A DNA stretch of 64,000 bases, from NCBI GenBank assembly GCA_003044455.1, contig POWY01000003.1, forward strand, positions 62,001 to 126,000, read 5' to 3'. Origin of the DNA: Neisseria bergeri (GTDB lineage Bacteria; Pseudomonadota; Gammaproteobacteria; Burkholderiales; Neisseriaceae). Under the pieces are notes generated by a model. It was not told the DNA's origin, made no database searches, and saw only the letters and a list, made by a program, of their open reading frames with translations. Shown piece by piece: positions 54,577 to 64,000 of the stretch (position 1 is its first letter; every line of letters begins with the position of its first letter). The translations under genes were made by a program, and so were the position numbers.

Positions 54577-55482
54577 TTAGGCGGCATTTGCCTTCATTAA
54601 GGGAAAGCCCAGTTTTTCGCGGCTTTCGACATATTTTTGCGCCACGGCGCGGCTCAACGCGCGGATGCGGCCGATGTAGGTGGCGCGCTCGGTTACGGAA
54701 ATCGCGCCGCGCGCGTCTAATAGGTTGAACGTATGCCCCGCTTTGAGGACCAGCTCGTAGGCAGGCAAGGCAAGGCCGGCGTTTTCTTCGGCGAGCAGGC
54801 GTTTGGCTTGCGCTTCGTAGTCGTTGAACTGGCGCAGCAGCCAATCGGCATCGCTGTATTCGAAGTTGTAGGTGGATTGCTCGACTTCGTTTTGGTGGTA
54901 CACGTCGCCGTAGCTTACGGTATTGCCGTCCGGCGTTTTTGCCCAAACGAGGTCATAGACGTTTTCCACGCCTTGCAGGTACATCGCCAAGCGTTCGATG
55001 CCGTAGGTGATTTCGCCGAGTACGGGGGTGCAGTCGATGCCGCCGACTTGTTGGAAATAGGTAAACTGTGTTACTTCCATGCCGTTGAGCCAAACTTCCC
55101 AGCCCAAGCCCCATGCGCCGAGGGTGGGGTTTTCCCAATCGTCTTCGACAAAGCGGATGTCGTGCACTTTGGGGTCGATGCCCAATTCGCGCAGGGAGTC
55201 GAGATAGAGGTCTTGGATATTGGCGGGAGCGGGCTTGAGGGCGACTTGGAATTGGTAATAGTGTTGCAGGCGGTTGGGGTTGTCGCCGTAGCGACCGTCT
55301 TTGGGGCGGCGGCTGGGTTGGACGTAGGCGGCAAACCAAGGCTCGGGGCCGAGTGCGCGCAGACAGGTGGCGGGATGGGAAGTACCTGCGCCGACTTCCA
55401 TGTCGAAAGGTTGGATGACGGTGCAGCCTTTGTCTGCCCAGAAGGTTTGCAGCTTGAAGATGATTTGTTGGAAGGTAAGCAT
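54577..55482 (-). CDS. glyQ: Glycyl-tRNA synthetase alpha subunit
   Basis: 301 aa. Class II catalytic subunit: [56 protein letters not shown] and [18 protein letters not shown]. Activates glycine. Complete. Confidence 0.97.
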   Translation of the reverse strand: MLTFQQIIFKLQTFWADKGCTVIQPFDMEVGAGTSHPATCLRALGPEPWFAAYVQPSRRPKDGRYGDNPNRLQHYYQFQVALKPAPANIQDLYLDSLRELGIDPKVHDIRFVEDDWENPTLGAWGLGWEVWLNGMEVTQFTYFQQVGGIDCTPVLGEITYGIERLAMYLQGVENVYDLVWAKTPDGNTVSYGDVYHQNEVEQSTYNFEYSDADWLLRQFNDYEAQAKRLLAEENAGLALPAYELVLKAGHTFNLLDARGAISVTERATYIGRIRALSRAVAQKYVESREKLGFPLMKANAA

Positions 55483-55608
55483 GGCTTATGATTCGATAAA
55501 ATAAAGGGTTTATTTTACTGTTTCCATAGCCGCTTGAATAGATTTATCTCGAAGACAGCCTGATTTGAAACCAGGGGATGGATAATTTTTTAATTTAAAT
55601 CCGGAAAA

Positions 55609-55638
55609 TAAAAAGCACGGCCAAACGGCCGTGCTTTC
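55609..55638 (-). terminator. Terminator of the atp operon
   Basis: AAAGCACGGCC-AAAC-GGCCGTGCTTT perfect hairpin 17 bp after atpC; the minus-strand side ends in a T-rich run. Confidence 0.85.
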
Positions 55639-55654
55639 CCAAACCACACAAGTT

Positions 55655-56077
55655 TTATTTTTTGTGCGAACGGATATAGTCCAAAGTCTTGAGCTGTGCA
55701 ATTGCGGCAGCCAATGCCTTGTGCGCCTCCGCCAAATCCTTGTTGTCTTTGGCTTGAGAGATGCCGGCTTCGGCAGCTTTTTTCGCTTCTTCGGCACGCG
55801 CCCGATCCATTTCTGCACTGCGGACGGCAACATCCGCCAAGACAGTTACTTTATCAGGCTGTACTTCCAAAACACCACCGGAAACAGCAACCAAAACCTC
55901 TTTACCCTCGCCGGGGACGGTCAAACGCAAAGCTCCCGGCCGCACCAAACTCATAATCGGCTCGTGTCGCGGGTAAATACCAAGCTCACCTTGAACGGTC
56001 GGAACCACTACAAAGCTGGCTTCGCCCGAATAGATGTTTTGCTCGCTACTGACCACTTCAACTTGCATGACGCTCAT
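55655..56077 (-). CDS. atpC: ATP synthase epsilon subunit
   Basis: 140 aa. SVMQVEVVSSEQNIYSGEA start, ELGIYPRHEPIMSLVRPG, then a C-terminal helical hairpin. Central-stalk subunit of F1. Last gene of the operon, 10 bp after atpD. Confidence 0.96.
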   Translation of the reverse strand: MSVMQVEVVSSEQNIYSGEASFVVVPTVQGELGIYPRHEPIMSLVRPGALRLTVPGEGKEVLVAVSGGVLEVQPDKVTVLADVAVRSAEMDRARAEEAKKAAEAGISQAKDNKDLAEAHKALAAAIAQLKTLDYIRSHKK

Positions 56078-56087
56078 GCCGACCTCC

Positions 56088-57494
<1,407 letters not shown>

Positions 57495-57523
57495 CTAATT
57501 TCCTGTTCAGGCTTCAGACGGCA

Positions 57524-58399
57524 TTAAACTGCCGCTGCACCTGCTACAATTTCTGACAATTCTGTGGTAATCGCGGCTTGACGCGATTTGTTGTACACCA
57601 AGCGTAATTCTTTAATGGCATTGCCTGCATTGTCGGTTGCGGCTTTCATCGCTACCATACGCGCGGCTTGTTCAGATGCCATGTTGTCGCTCAATGCCTG
57701 ATAAACCACAGACTCTAAATAGCGGCGAACCAAATATTCCAATACGGCGATAGGACTCGGCTCGTAGCGGTATTCCCAAGCAAATGAAGAATGACCTGCT
57801 TCGTCGTCAATAACGTTTTCACCGATAGGCAGCAAAACTTCCATACGCGGCTCTTGGCGCATTGTATTGACAAAACGTGAGTAAACCATATGGATACGGT
57901 CTAATTCATGCTTCTCATAACGTTGGAAGATTTCGGTCAGAGGGCCGAGCAGCAATTCCATTTTTGGGATATCGCCCAAATTGATTGCGCTGGCAATAAC
58001 ATTCAAACCGATACTTTGGCATGCAGCCAAACCTTTACTACCCAGGCACACGACTTCGACTTCGATGCCTTGTTCCTGATACTCTTGAACTTGCGCCAAA
58101 AACTTTTTCAGTACGTTTGCGTTCAAGCCACCGCACAAACCTTTATCCGAGGTAATCAAAATGAAACCGGCACGACGCACTTCGTGGCGCGGCTCCAACA
58201 ATTTGATACCATGATCGGCATTAGTCTGTGCAAGATGGCTCATCACTGTACGCACTTTTTCGGCGTACGGACGCGCTAAGCGCATCCGGTCTTGAGTCTT
58301 CCGCATTTTAGAGGTCGACACCATTTGCATCGCTTTAGTGATCTTTTGAGTATTTTGAACACTACGGATTTTGGTGAGAATCTCTTTTCCGACTGCCAT
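57524..58399 (-). CDS. atpG: ATP synthase gamma subunit
   Basis: 291 aa. EILTKIRSVQNTQKITKAMQMVS start and C-terminal ATDNAGNAIKELRLVYNKSRQA; the antiparallel coiled coil of the rotor. 24 bp after atpA. Confidence 0.97.
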   Translation of the reverse strand: MAVGKEILTKIRSVQNTQKITKAMQMVSTSKMRKTQDRMRLARPYAEKVRTVMSHLAQTNADHGIKLLEPRHEVRRAGFILITSDKGLCGGLNANVLKKFLAQVQEYQEQGIEVEVVCLGSKGLAACQSIGLNVIASAINLGDIPKMELLLGPLTEIFQRYEKHELDRIHMVYSRFVNTMRQEPRMEVLLPIGENVIDDEAGHSSFAWEYRYEPSPIAVLEYLVRRYLESVVYQALSDNMASEQAARMVAMKAATDNAGNAIKELRLVYNKSRQAAITTELSEIVAGAAAV

Positions 58400-58423
58400 T
58401 TCAGACTCCTTTCATCTCAATAC

Positions 58424-59971
58424 TTATGCTTGGTAAGCGTAAGAAGATTTGAAAGATTTCATGGCTTCGGTCAATGCTTTTTCGCTTTCGTCAGACATTG
58501 CGCCTGATGCATTAATCGCTTCCAGAACCTCAGGATGTTGCGTACGTACGAAACTCAGAAATTCTGCTTCGAAAGCCAAGGCTTTGGATACCGGAACATC
58601 TGCGTAAGAACCGTTGTTGATCGCCCACAAAGTCAATGCCATTTCGGCAGTGTTCAATGTGCTGAATTGTTTTTGTTTCATCAATTCAGTAACCACTTCA
58701 CCGTGTTGCAGCTGTTTGCGTGTTGCTTCGTCCAAATCGGAAGCAAATTGCGAGAACGCTGCCAATTCACGGTACTGTGCCAACGCCAAACGGATACCGC
58801 CACCCAGTTTTTTGATGACTTTGGTTTGTGCTGCACCACCTACGCGTGATACGGAAATACCGGCATTGATTGCAGGACGGATACCGGCGTTGAAGAGGTC
58901 GGTTTCCAAGAAGATCTGACCGTCGGTAATCGAAATGACGTTAGTTGGAACGAAAGCAGATACGTCGCCTGCTTGGGTTTCGATAATCGGCAAAGCAGTC
59001 AGAGAACCGGTTTTGCCTTTTACTTCGCCATTGGTCAGTTTTTCAACTTCATTTTCGCTGACGCGGGCCGCACGTTCCAACAGACGGGAGTGCAGGTAGA
59101 ACACATCGCCGGGATAGGCTTCGCGACCGGGCGGACGGCGCAAAAGCAGGGAAATTTGACGGTAAGCCACAGCCTGTTTGGACAAATCGTCATAAACAAT
59201 CAAGGCATCTTCGCCTCGGTCACGGAAAAATTCACCCATGGTACAACCGGAGTAAGGAGCGATGTATTGCAGTGCAGCGGCTTCAGAAGCAGTTGCAGCA
59301 ACCACGATAGTGTGTTCCATCGCACCATGCTCTTCCAATTTGCGCACTACGTTGGCAATAGAAGATGCTTTTTGACCGATAGCCACATAAATACAGATAA
59401 CGCCTGTACCTTTTTGGTTAACGATGGCATCCAGTGCTACGGCTGTTTTACCGGTTTGACGGTCACCAATGATCAGCTCACGTTGGCCACGACCAACCGG
59501 AACCATAGAGTCAATAGCTTTCAGGCCGGTTTGCATGGGTTGGTCAACCGATTTACGTGCAATCACACCCGGTGCGATTTTTTCGATTGGAGCAGTCAAA
59601 GTTGTATTGATTGGACCTTTACCGTCGATAGGACGACCCAATGCATCAACTACGCGGCCAACCAATTTGCGACCGACCGGCACTTCCAAAATACGGCCGG
59701 TACAGGTAACTGTATCGCCTTCTTTAATATGTTCGTACTCGCCCAACACTACGGCACCGACGGAGTCGCGCTCCAGGTTCATCGCCAAGCCGAACGTGTT
59801 GCCCGGGAATTCGAGCATCTCACCTTGCATTGCATCTGACAAACCATGGATGCGAACGATACCGTCAGTTACCGAAATCACCGTACCACGGGTACGCACT
59901 TCGGCATTTACAGACAGATTTTCGATCTTGGCTTTAATCAGATCGCTAATTTCAGCAGGATTAAGCTGCAT
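58424..59971 (-). CDS. atpA: ATP synthase alpha subunit
   Basis: 515 aa. [16 protein letters not shown]-loop (about 169), [26 protein letters not shown] and the C-terminal helical domain. Non-catalytic nucleotide-binding F1 subunit. Confidence 0.98.
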   Translation of the reverse strand: MQLNPAEISDLIKAKIENLSVNAEVRTRGTVISVTDGIVRIHGLSDAMQGEMLEFPGNTFGLAMNLERDSVGAVVLGEYEHIKEGDTVTCTGRILEVPVGRKLVGRVVDALGRPIDGKGPINTTLTAPIEKIAPGVIARKSVDQPMQTGLKAIDSMVPVGRGQRELIIGDRQTGKTAVALDAIVNQKGTGVICIYVAIGQKASSIANVVRKLEEHGAMEHTIVVAATASEAAALQYIAPYSGCTMGEFFRDRGEDALIVYDDLSKQAVAYRQISLLLRRPPGREAYPGDVFYLHSRLLERAARVSENEVEKLTNGEVKGKTGSLTALPIIETQAGDVSAFVPTNVISITDGQIFLETDLFNAGIRPAINAGISVSRVGGAAQTKVIKKLGGGIRLALAQYRELAAFSQFASDLDEATRKQLQHGEVVTELMKQKQFSTLNTAEMALTLWAINNGSYADVPVSKALAFEAEFLSFVRTQHPEVLEAINASGAMSDESEKALTEAMKSFKSSYAYQA

Positions 59972-59981
59972 GAAAACTCTC

Positions 59982-60515
59982 CTAATTCGTCATAGTCGTG
60001 TACAAGGCACTCAGTTTGCCTTGTACAGACAAATCCAAAACCTGATCTCCCACTTCAACTTTTATGCCGCCAATCAGCTCCGGTTCGATTTCGACAGAGA
60101 TTTTCAGCTCGCTGTCGAAACGCTTATTCAGCATTTGCGCCAACTCGCCGACCTGTTTGTCGGTCAACGGATAGGCACTGTAAATGACGGCAGATTTGAT
60201 ATGGTTGAATGATAAGGTCAAGTCTTGATATTGAGCATATACTTCCGGCAATACCGACAAACGTTTCTGCCCGGCCAAGACGATAACAAAGTTTTTCAAC
60301 TCCTTGTCTTTCAAACCGACCAAATCGATGAGGATATCTGCTTTTTCTGAAGCATCCGTTTCAGGACGGTCAATCAATGAAGCCACCTTCCCTTCCTGAA
60401 CAACCGCCGCAAGTTTTTCCAGTCCGCCCAACCAAGACTCAATTTGGTTTTTTTCCTGAGCCAAACCGAACAATGCCTTTGCATAAGGTCTGGCAATCGT
60501 TGCGAACTCTGCCAT
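59982..60515 (-). CDS. atpH: ATP synthase delta subunit
   Basis: 177 aa. [19 protein letters not shown] start and the conserved C-terminal [21 protein letters not shown]. Peripheral-stalk connector (OSCP). Confidence 0.97.
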   Translation of the reverse strand: MAEFATIARPYAKALFGLAQEKNQIESWLGGLEKLAAVVQEGKVASLIDRPETDASEKADILIDLVGLKDKELKNFVIVLAGQKRLSVLPEVYAQYQDLTLSFNHIKSAVIYSAYPLTDKQVGELAQMLNKRFDSELKISVEIEPELIGGIKVEVGDQVLDLSVQGKLSALYTTMTN

Positions 60516-60519
60516 AAGA

Positions 60520-60990
60520 TTACAGCTCCTGTTTCAGGGTATCGAGCAGTTTTGCGTGTTTGGAAGCATCGACTTCGCTGCGCAAAATAGATTCGGCACC
60601 TTTGACAGCCAACACGGCAACCTGCTCGCGCAGGGATTCGCGTGCGCGGAACAATTCCTGCTCCACATCGGCCTTTGCCTGAGCTGCAATGCGCGCCGCC
60701 TCTGAAGAAGCCTGTTCTTTGGCTTCTTCGACAATTTTGGCGGCACGTTTTTCGGCGTTGGCAACCATTTCGGTTACCTGATGACGCCCTTCTGCCAAGA
60801 GTTCTGCAACTTTTTTCTCTGCCTGCTCAAAGTCGCTCTTACCGCGCTCGGCAGCTGCCAAGCCTTCGGCGACTTTTGCGGCACGCTCATCCAAAGCTTT
60901 TGCAATCGGCGGCCACACAAATTTCATGGTAAACCATACCAAACCGAAAAAGACGATGATTTGAGCGAATAATGTTGCATTGATATTCAC
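60520..60990 (-). CDS. atpF: ATP synthase subunit b
   Basis: 156 aa. One N-terminal TM ([22 protein letters not shown]) and a long charged Ala/Glu/Lys coiled coil. Peripheral stalk. Confidence 0.97.
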   Translation of the reverse strand: MNINATLFAQIIVFFGLVWFTMKFVWPPIAKALDERAAKVAEGLAAAERGKSDFEQAEKKVAELLAEGRHQVTEMVANAEKRAAKIVEEAKEQASSEAARIAAQAKADVEQELFRARESLREQVAVLAVKGAESILRSEVDASKHAKLLDTLKQEL

Positions 60991-61063
60991 GTTACTTAAC
61001 CTTCGTATCCGGGTTAATCAAATAGACGGTAAGCCTGTATCTGAACGGATTTCTCCGCCTTGA

Positions 61064-61336
<273 letters not shown>

Positions 61337-61362
61337 CTACAAAAACAAACTACTTGGGAAAA

Positions 61363-62572
<1,210 letters not shown>

Positions 62573-62609
62573 AAAGGGAATGTTTCCGCCTCGGATTTGA
62601 GGCGCGGCT

Positions 62610-62638
62610 AATATAATTTAGAAGCCTTATTACGTCAA
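62610..62638 (-). promoter_or_regulatory. atp operon promoter
   Basis: Minus-strand TTGACG (62638-62633), exactly 17-bp spacer, TATATT (62615-62610), 37 bp upstream of the atpI ATG. Strong match to sigma-70. Confidence 0.82.
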
Positions 62639-62804
62639 GCGACAGTTAATCTTTGTGAAACAACGTATCCCAATCCGCCGCGCCCGCCGCCTGAATAACG
62701 GCAGCAGGTGTTATTCTAACACACATTACATATAATTACAGATTATTGGAAAGTTTGTCCGAATTTCTTTACGTTTTATGTTTCAGACGGCATATCCCGC
62801 AAAA

Positions 62805-63665
62805 TTAAGGCCGGTAATCTATGCCCAACTGCTTCAAAATGTGGTCGAAGGTTTCGGGCGTGTCGAAATGCAGGACAATTTTGCCTTTTTTGTGGTTGGC
62901 GGTTTTGATTTCGGCGTTGACACCCAGTTTTTCAGTCAGCAAATCATTCAGGCGGCCGAGGTCGGCGGCGGCAGTTTTTTTGGGCTCGGGACGTTTGTTT
63001 TGAAGGGCGGCTTGGCTGCGGCGTTCGACTTCGCGCACCGACCAGCCGTTTTTAACGGCCTTTTGCGCCAACTCGAGCTGTTCTACGACGGGGAGGGTCA
63101 GCAACGCACGGGCATGCCCCATTTCCAGGCGGCGTTGGTAAAGCATTTCCTGCACGGGTTCGGGCAGGCTTAAAAGGCGCAGGCTGTTGGAAATCGCGCT
63201 TCGGCTTTTGCCGACGGCTTTGGCTATGGTTTCGTGGGTCAGCCCGAACTCGTCGGCAAGGCGTTTCAAGCCTTGTGCTTCTTCGATGGGGTTGAGGTTT
63301 TCGCGCTGGAGGTTTTCAATCAAACCCATTGCCAGCGCGGTTTCGTCGCTGATGGTTTTGATAACGGCGGGGATTTCGGACAGGCCGGCAATCTGTGCGG
63401 CGCGCCAACGGCGTTCGCCTGCAATCAGTTCGTATCGGGACAGTCCGTGTTCGCGCACGATGACGGGTTGTATCACGCCTTGCGCCTTAATCGAATCCGC
63501 CAGCTCCTGCAAGGCTTCGTCATCGATTTGAACACGCGCCTGATAGCGGCCGGGCCGGATATCTTTAACCGCAACCGCAGTCAGCCGGTCGCCGCTGCTG
63601 TTGTCCGCGCCGTTGGCGAGCAGCGAATCCAATCCGCGCCCCAATCCGCCTTTTACTTTTGCCAT
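62805..63665 (-). CDS. parB: Chromosome partitioning protein ParB
   Basis: 286 aa. VKDIRPGRYQARVQIDDEALQEL, GERRWRAAQIAG (box II CTP-binding region), helix-turn-helix LTHETIAKAVGKSRSAISN and a C-terminal dimerisation domain. Binds parS near the origin. It precedes the atp operon in the same direction; no parA is adjacent in the window, since the next gene upstream is the divergent ubiX. Confidence 0.95.
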   Translation of the reverse strand: MAKVKGGLGRGLDSLLANGADNSSGDRLTAVAVKDIRPGRYQARVQIDDEALQELADSIKAQGVIQPVIVREHGLSRYELIAGERRWRAAQIAGLSEIPAVIKTISDETALAMGLIENLQRENLNPIEEAQGLKRLADEFGLTHETIAKAVGKSRSAISNSLRLLSLPEPVQEMLYQRRLEMGHARALLTLPVVEQLELAQKAVKNGWSVREVERRSQAALQNKRPEPKKTAAADLGRLNDLLTEKLGVNAEIKTANHKKGKIVLHFDTPETFDHILKQLGIDYRP

Positions 63666-63750
63666 ACCGCCCTCCCGTGCCTATTCAGATAGGATGTTAA
63701 ATCGGGTATTTTATCGGATATTGGGTGTTGCCGACAATTTGTATCCGTGT

Positions 63751-63779
63751 TTATCGGATTTCTGTTTTTTCACTATAAT
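63751..63779 (+). promoter_or_regulatory. Possible ubiX promoter
   Basis: TATAAT at 63774-63779 with a weak -35 (TTATCG at 63751); the ubiX ATG is 43 bp downstream. Confidence 0.4.
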
Positions 63780-63821
63780 AGCCGGTTTGCCGTTGCAGGC
63801 GGTTTTATGGGGGAGGCGGAG

Positions 63822-64000
63822 ATGGTACGGCGTTTGATTGTCGGCATCAGCGGGGCGAGCGGTTTCCAATACGGCGTAAAGGCTTTGGAACTTTTGCGCG
63901 CGCAGGGAGTCGAAACGCACCTTGTGGTGTCAAAAGGGGCGGAGATGGCGCGCGCTTCGGAAACGGCTTATGCGAAAGACGAAGTGTATGCCTTGGCGGA
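63822..64000 (+). CDS. ubiX: Flavin prenyltransferase UbiX, 5' part
   Basis: The first 59 codons, cut off by the window end: [20 protein letters not shown] is the FMN-binding GxSGxSG motif of UbiX/Pad1, followed by [12 protein letters not shown]-like sequence. It makes prenylated FMN for UbiD decarboxylases in ubiquinone synthesis. GGGGAGGCGGAG precedes the ATG. Confidence 0.9.
   Translation, partial: MVRRLIVGISGASGFQYGVKALELLRAQGVETHLVVSKGAEMARASETAYAKDEVYALA

Overview
The window is chromosomal DNA from a pathogenic Neisseria, most likely N. gonorrhoeae. Three things show this. The 10/12-bp neisserial DNA uptake sequence (DUS, ATGCCGTCTGAA) occurs dozens of times, often as inverted pairs acting as terminators. 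Correia elements, dRS3/NIME repeats and IS1106-like ends are present. The five-gene lgtA-lgtB-lgtC-lgtD-lgtE lipooligosaccharide (LOS) locus lies downstream of glyS, the layout described for gonococcus.

Layout. 0-4 kb: zinc-ribbon membrane protein, argA, S9 oligopeptidase. 4.0-10 kb: accessory island bounded by IS1106-like remnants, carrying a DNA phosphorothioation (Dnd) operon: dndC, a 72-aa small protein, dndD and an FtsK-type ATPase. Divergent from it are an XRE regulator and the N-terminal stub of a probable linked restriction gene cut off by an IS remnant. 10-13.1 kb: rhodanese, isoaspartyl methyltransferase family protein, free-Met-R-sulfoxide reductase, tpiA, secG, tRNA-Leu(GAG). 13.1-14.8 kb: mobile-element remnant with a RelE/XRE toxin-antitoxin pair. 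14.8-15.7 kb: lipoprotein M48 peptidase whose signal peptide contains a CCTT tetranucleotide repeat, out of frame here. 15.8-18.1 kb: second accessory island, a DpnI-like (dam-replacing) endonuclease gene split by a very AT-rich DUF6884-like/GIY-YIG-like gene pair, next to a diverged fragment of the leuS 3' end. 18.2-34.5 kb: core genes leuS, ppk, dnaN, dnaA, rpmH-rnpA-yidD-yidC, maf, yceD-rpmF-plsX. 34.6-36.4 kb: degenerate two-partner-secretion/contact-dependent-inhibition (TpsA/FhaB) toxin-immunity debris. 36.6-46.6 kb: fabH, fabD, msbA, guaA, fabG, suhB, rsmE. 46.6-47.2 kb: NIME repeat array. 47.2-52 kb: lgt locus. 52-55.5 kb: glyS, yggL, glyQ. 55.6-62.6 kb: complete atpIBEFHAGDC operon. 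Then parB and the start of ubiX.

Function together. The core segments cover fatty-acid/phospholipid synthesis (plsX-fabH-fabD-fabG), lipid A export (msbA), replication initiation (dnaA-dnaN, candidate origin between dnaA and rpmH) and ATP synthesis. The lgt poly-G tracts predict lgtA ON (G11), lgtC OFF (G11 plus a TGA) and lgtD OFF (G9), with lgtB and lgtE intact. The LOS should therefore end in lacto-N-neotetraose without the terminal GalNAc and without the Pk-type alpha-galactose. The most interesting accessory content is the Dnd island with its FtsK-type fourth gene, the DUF6884/GIY-YIG cassette inside the DpnI-like gene, and the phase-variable M48 lipoprotein.
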